Assembly: GCF_018308945.1 (NCBI RefSeq)
Contig: NZ_CP070501.1
Coordinates: 248,001 to 312,000, forward strand
Length of the DNA: 64,000 nt
Reading direction: 5' to 3'
Source: Agrococcus sp. Marseille-Q4369
Lineage (GTDB): Bacteria > Actinomycetota > Actinomycetes > Actinomycetales > Microbacteriaceae
The position numbers were made by a program, and so were the translations under genes. This document shows, in pieces, positions 60,421-64,000 of the stretch; within the stretch, counting starts at the first letter, position 1; the number at the start of each line of letters is the position of its first letter. The notes beneath the pieces are model-generated. The model saw only the letters and a program-made list of their open reading frames with translations, had not been told where the DNA came from and did no database searches.

Positions 60421-61583
60421 CCTCCCACCGCACCCTTGCCCGGCGAGGCATGGCGGCTCGGCTGCGGCGGCCGCTGGGCGCGCTCGCGCGAGGCGTCGTG
60501 GATCGCGCCGAGGATGATCGCGGTGTGCATGGCGAGCGCCTCGCGGGCGCCCGTCGCGTCCCAGCCGATGATCTCGCTGATGCGCTTGAGCCGGTAGCGC
60601 ACGGTGTTGGGGTGCACGAAGAGCTCGCGCGCGGTCGCTTCGAGCGAGCGACCGGTGTCGAGGTAGCACGCGAGGGTCGCGAGCAGGTCGGAGGAGTGGT
60701 CGCGCAGCGGCTGGTAGACGGTCCGGACGAGCTGCTGGCGGGCGAGCGGGTCGCCGGCGAGCGCCCGCTCGGGCAGCAGGTCGTCGGCGCGCACGGGCCG
60801 CGGCGTGCGCCGCCACGCGTCGGCGACGGCGAAGCCCGCGAGGGCGGCCTTCGCGCTCTTCGCGGCGTCGGTGATGCCGGGCACCGCGGGGCCGAGCACG
60901 AGGTGCCCCTCGCCGAAGCCCTCGGCGAGCTGCGCGGCGATCGCGAGGAACTCGATCGGCTCCGGCTCGCGCTCGTCCTCGCTCGCGGCCTCGCGACCGA
61001 TCACGACGACGAGCCGCGTGCCCTGCACCCCGACCAGCACGTCGCATCCGGCATGCCTCGCCTTCCGGCGCACGACGTCGACGTCGAGCATGCGCGGAGC
61101 GACGCCCACGAGCACGGCGCACTCGCCGCGGCCGTGCCAGCCGAGCGCCGCCGAGCGGCTCGGCAGCTCGTCGTCGTGCTCGCCCGTGAGGATCGAGTCG
61201 ACGACGAGCGCTTCGAGGCGCGCGTCCCACAGGCCGCGAGACTCGGCGGCGCGCGCGTAGACGTCGGCGGCCGCGAACGCGATCTCGCGCGAGTAGCGCA
61301 GGATCGGCTCGCGCATGGCCGGGTCGGCGTCGCCGATGCGCTCCTCGAAGACCGACACGACCGTGCGGATGAGCTGCAGCGTCTGCTGCAGGCTCACGCT
61401 GCGCAGCAGCTCGCGGGGGGCGGCCGCGAAGACGTCGGCCGCGATCCACGGCTGCGCCTCCGGGTCCTCGTGCCACGCGATGAACGACGTGATGCCCGAT
61501 TGCGCGACGAGGCCGACCGCGCTGCGCCGCGACGGCGGCATCGTGCGGTACCACGGCAGCCGGTCGTCGAGCGCGCGCATCAC
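60417..61583 (-). CDS. fasR: PucR/CdaR-type regulator, FasR-like
   Basis: 388 residues from GTG 61583 (ATG follows). FasR-type activators control fab genes in actinobacteria in response to acyl-CoA. The C-terminal HTH_30 (YLDTGRSLEATARELFVHPNT, then YRLKRISEIIG) is at 325-365; the middle is a GGDEF-like/PucR region. Upstream of the first ATG/GTG the frame stays open with coding-like residues KAQQLAWLRRTSGDLATQ, as expected of the family's N-terminal helix, but with no ATG, GTG or TTG; a CTG at 61658 could be the true start (413 residues). aceE ends 10 bases before that CTG. Confidence 0.88.
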   Translation of the reverse strand: MMRALDDRLPWYRTMPPSRRSAVGLVAQSGITSFIAWHEDPEAQPWIAADVFAAAPRELLRSVSLQQTLQLIRTVVSVFEERIGDADPAMREPILRYSREIAFAAADVYARAAESRGLWDARLEALVVDSILTGEHDDELPSRSAALGWHGRGECAVLVGVAPRMLDVDVVRRKARHAGCDVLVGVQGTRLVVVIGREAASEDEREPEPIEFLAIAAQLAEGFGEGHLVLGPAVPGITDAAKSAKAALAGFAVADAWRRTPRPVRADDLLPERALAGDPLARQQLVRTVYQPLRDHSSDLLATLACYLDTGRSLEATARELFVHPNTVRYRLKRISEIIGWDATGAREALAMHTAIILGAIHDASRERAQRPPQPSRHASPGKGAVGG

Positions 61584-61668
61584 CTGCGTCGCGAGGTCAC
61601 CGGAGGTGCGGCGCAGCCACGCGAGCTGCTGCGCCTTCAGCTCGGCGTCAGCGGTCAGCGGCGGCCGC

Positions 61669-64000
61669 CTAGGAGTCGCCGCCGACGGTGCCGGACACGC
61701 CGGCGTTCACGTCGTGGATGCTGTACTTCGCGATCGCCTGCTGCACCATGCCGAGCGGCACCTTGCCCTGCTTCGCGAGCGCGTCGAGCGCGCGCACGAC
61801 CACGGAGTGGCTGTCGATCTTGAAGAAGCGGCGGGCGGCGGCGCGGGTGTCGGCGAAGCCGAAGCCGTCGGCACCGAGCGTCGCGTAGTCGCCGGGGACC
61901 CACTCGCGGATCTGGTCGGGCACCGCGCGCATGTAGTCGCTCGTCGCGACGAACGGGCCGTCGGCCTCCGACAGGCGCTGCGTGACGTACGGCACCTTCG
62001 CGGGCTCCTGCGGGTGGAGCAGGTTGTGCTCGTCGGCCTCGAGGCCGTCGCGACGCAGCTCGCTCCACGACGTCACCGACCAGATGTCGGCCGAGATGCC
62101 CCAGTCGGTGCCGAGCAGCTCCTGCGCGTGGTGGAGCCACGGCAGGGCGACGCCCGAGCCGAGCAGCTGCACCTTGATCGGGTGGTGATCGCTCGTCGAG
62201 ACGCGGTGGATGCCGCGGCGGATGCCCTCGACGTCGACGCCCTCGGACTCGGCCGGCTGCACCATCGGCTCGTTGTAGACGGTGAGGTAGACGATGACGT
62301 TCTCGGGCTCCTCGCCGTACATGCGCTCGAGGCCCATCTGCGTGATGTGGGCGATCTCGTAGCCGTAGGCGGGGTCGTAGGCGAGCACCGCGGGGTTCGT
62401 CGACGCGAGCAGCGGCGAGTGGCCGTCGGCGTGCTGCGTGCCCTCGCCCGCGAGCGTCGTGCGGCCCGCGGTCGCGCCGATGAGGAACCCGCGCCCCATC
62501 TGGTCGGCGGCCGCCCAGATCGAGTCGCCCGTGCGCTGGAACCCGAACATCGAGTAGAAGACGTAGATGGGGATGAGCGGCTCGCCGTGCGTCGAGTACG
62601 ACGTCGCCGCCGCGGTGAACGCCGCCATCGCGCCCGCCTCGTTGATGCCGACGTGCACGATCTGGCCGTCGGGCGCCTCGCGGTATTTCAGCAGCAGGTC
62701 GCGGTCGACCGACGTGTAGTTCTGGCCGTGCGGGTTGTAGATCTTCGCGGTCGGGAAGAACGCGTCGATGCCGAACGTGCGGGCCTCGTCCGGGATGATC
62801 GGCACGAAGCGGTCGCCCCAGCCCTTGTCGCGCAGCAGGTCCTTGAGGAGCCGCACGAAGGCCATCGTCGTGGCGACCTGCTGCTTGCCCGAGCCCTTCT
62901 TGGGCATGTCGTAGGTCTTGTCCTCGGGCAGCGGGATGATCGTGTGCTTCGAGCGGCGCTCGGGCGTGAAGCCGCCGAGCTCGCGGCGGCGCTCGAGCAT
63001 GTACTGGATCTCGGGGGAGTCCATGCCGGGGTTCCAGTACGGCGGGTGGTACGGATCGCTCTCGAGCTGCTTGTCGGAGATGTCGATCTGCATCGCGTCG
63101 CGGAACGACTTGAGGTCGTCGAGCGTGAGCTTCTTCATCTGGTGGGTCGCGTTGCGGCCCTCGAAGCTCTTGCCGAGGCCGTAGCCCTTGATCGTCTTCG
63201 CGATGATGACGGTCGGCTGGCCCTTGTGCTCGGTCGCCGCCTTGTAGGCCGCGTAGACCTTGCGGTAGTCGTGGCCGCCGCGCTTGAGCGCCCAGATCTC
63301 GTCGTCCGAGAGGTGCTTGACCATCTCGAGCGTGCGCGGGTCGCGGCCGAAGAAGTGCTCGCGCACGAACAGGCCCGACTCCGCCTTGTAGGTCTGGTAG
63401 TCGCCATCCGGCGTCGCGTTCATGAGGTCGCGGAGGGCGCCCTCGTGGTCCTGCTCGAGGAGCGCATCCCACTCACGGCCCCAGATGACCTTGATGACGT
63501 TCCAGCCGGCGCCGCGGAAGAACGACTCGAGCTCCTGGATGATCTTGCCGTTGCCGCGCACCGGGCCGTCGAGGCGCTGGAGGTTGGCGTTGATGACGAA
63601 GTTGAGGTTGTCGAGCCCGTCGTTCGCCGCGAGCTGCAGCGCGCCGCGCGACTCGACCTCGTCCATCTCGCCGTCGCCGAGGAACGCCCACACCTGCGAG
63701 TCGAGCTCGCTCTTGATGCCGCGGTTGACGAGGTAGCGGTTGGCCTGCGCCTGGTAGATCGCGTTGATGGGGCCGAGGCCCATCGAGACCGTCGGGAACT
63801 GCCAGAAGTCGGGCATCATCCGCGGGTGCGGGTAGGAGGGGATGCCGTTGGGCGCCTTCGACTTCTCCTGGCGGAAGGCGTCCATCTGCGCCTCGCTCAA
63901 GCGGCCCTCGAGGAACGCGCGGGCGTACATGCCGGGGGAGGCGTGGCCCTGGTAGAAGATCTGGTCGCCGCCGCCGGGGGCGTCCTGGCCGCGGAAGAAG
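61669..64000 (-). CDS. aceE: Pyruvate dehydrogenase E1 component (5' end off window)
   Basis: Homodimeric E1 of pyruvate dehydrogenase; 776 codons visible, the N-terminal part of about 130 residues lying beyond the right edge. First visible residues are [20 protein letters not shown], which is the substrate-channel region. The thiamine-diphosphate motif begins [10 protein letters not shown]. The transketolase-like central and C-terminal domains are complete, ending VSGTVGGDS. It makes acetyl groups for CoA and is transcribed toward the fab operon 10 to 85 bases away, suggesting linked control. Confidence 0.96.
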   Translation of the reverse strand, partial: FFRGQDAPGGGDQIFYQGHASPGMYARAFLEGRLSEAQMDAFRQEKSKAPNGIPSYPHPRMMPDFWQFPTVSMGLGPINAIYQAQANRYLVNRGIKSELDSQVWAFLGDGEMDEVESRGALQLAANDGLDNLNFVINANLQRLDGPVRGNGKIIQELESFFRGAGWNVIKVIWGREWDALLEQDHEGALRDLMNATPDGDYQTYKAESGLFVREHFFGRDPRTLEMVKHLSDDEIWALKRGGHDYRKVYAAYKAATEHKGQPTVIIAKTIKGYGLGKSFEGRNATHQMKKLTLDDLKSFRDAMQIDISDKQLESDPYHPPYWNPGMDSPEIQYMLERRRELGGFTPERRSKHTIIPLPEDKTYDMPKKGSGKQQVATTMAFVRLLKDLLRDKGWGDRFVPIIPDEARTFGIDAFFPTAKIYNPHGQNYTSVDRDLLLKYREAPDGQIVHVGINEAGAMAAFTAAATSYSTHGEPLIPIYVFYSMFGFQRTGDSIWAAADQMGRGFLIGATAGRTTLAGEGTQHADGHSPLLASTNPAVLAYDPAYGYEIAHITQMGLERMYGEEPENVIVYLTVYNEPMVQPAESEGVDVEGIRRGIHRVSTSDHHPIKVQLLGSGVALPWLHHAQELLGTDWGISADIWSVTSWSELRRDGLEADEHNLLHPQEPAKVPYVTQRLSEADGPFVATSDYMRAVPDQIREWVPGDYATLGADGFGFADTRAAARRFFKIDSHSVVVRALDALAKQGKVPLGMVQQAIAKYSIHDVNAGVSGTVGGDS

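Overview
The window is chromosomal DNA from a very GC-rich actinobacterium, most likely a member of the Microbacteriaceae. Agrococcus is my guess from overall feel only; no rRNA is present to settle it. Support comes from GC-saturated third codon positions, many GTG starts, DUF1990, DUF3145, DUF1684 and DUF4870 family proteins, a FasR-type PucR regulator inside a FAS-II operon beside pyruvate dehydrogenase aceE, and many leaderless genes in which a TANNNT -10 box lies 6-7 bases before the start codon. Genes are tightly packed: most neighbours overlap or sit within 10 bp, and no gap between genes exceeds about 220 bases.

Layout. Positions 1-3731 hold a divergent pabC-like/pabB pair and an ArsR regulator with AHSA1-domain proteins. 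Positions 3844-10297 carry leuS, comEA, comEC and holA. An accessory operon (10322-14455: XRE-cupin regulator, ureohydrolase, NTF2-like protein, NCS1 permease, HxGTHxD cyclase/formamidase) separates holA from rpsT and lepA. The conserved block continues with DUF1990, hemW, hrcA (with a CIRCE operator), dnaJ, rsmE, a HIT gene, phoH, ybeY, a CBS/CorC gene and era. A second accessory module (26737-31641: NarL-type two-component system, alpha/beta hydrolase, MacB-like ABC exporter) comes before leuA, which has a short leader-peptide gene and a predicted attenuator. recO and uppS follow. A third accessory patch (35063-37041: repeat-flanked hypothetical gene, vapBC, nucleotidyltransferase) precedes glyS, dusB, dgt and dnaG.

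From 42873 onward are two lipoproteins, rtcB, tRNA-Asn, def, a NIPA/DMT-like permease with a GT4 glycosyltransferase, a CAU tRNA, a quinone-reductase-like gene, a carbinolamine dehydratase/VOC fusion, a PAP2 phosphatase, an APC permease, a D-threonine-aldolase-like enzyme and a luciferase-like oxidoreductase. The right end is the fatty-acid block: DUF3145 convergent to fabF-acpP-fabH-fabD-fasR, with aceE directly upstream on the same strand, so acetyl-CoA supply and fatty-acid synthesis may be read as one unit.

Three features stand out at sequence level: the leaderless promoter pattern (including two back-to-back promoters inside one 18-bp palindrome), several unrelated short-period repeats that begin at or just after stop codons, and an over-used GGATGCG/CGCATCC word on both strands that forces otherwise rare codons. 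No rRNA, CRISPR array, insertion sequence, prophage or replication origin is visible.
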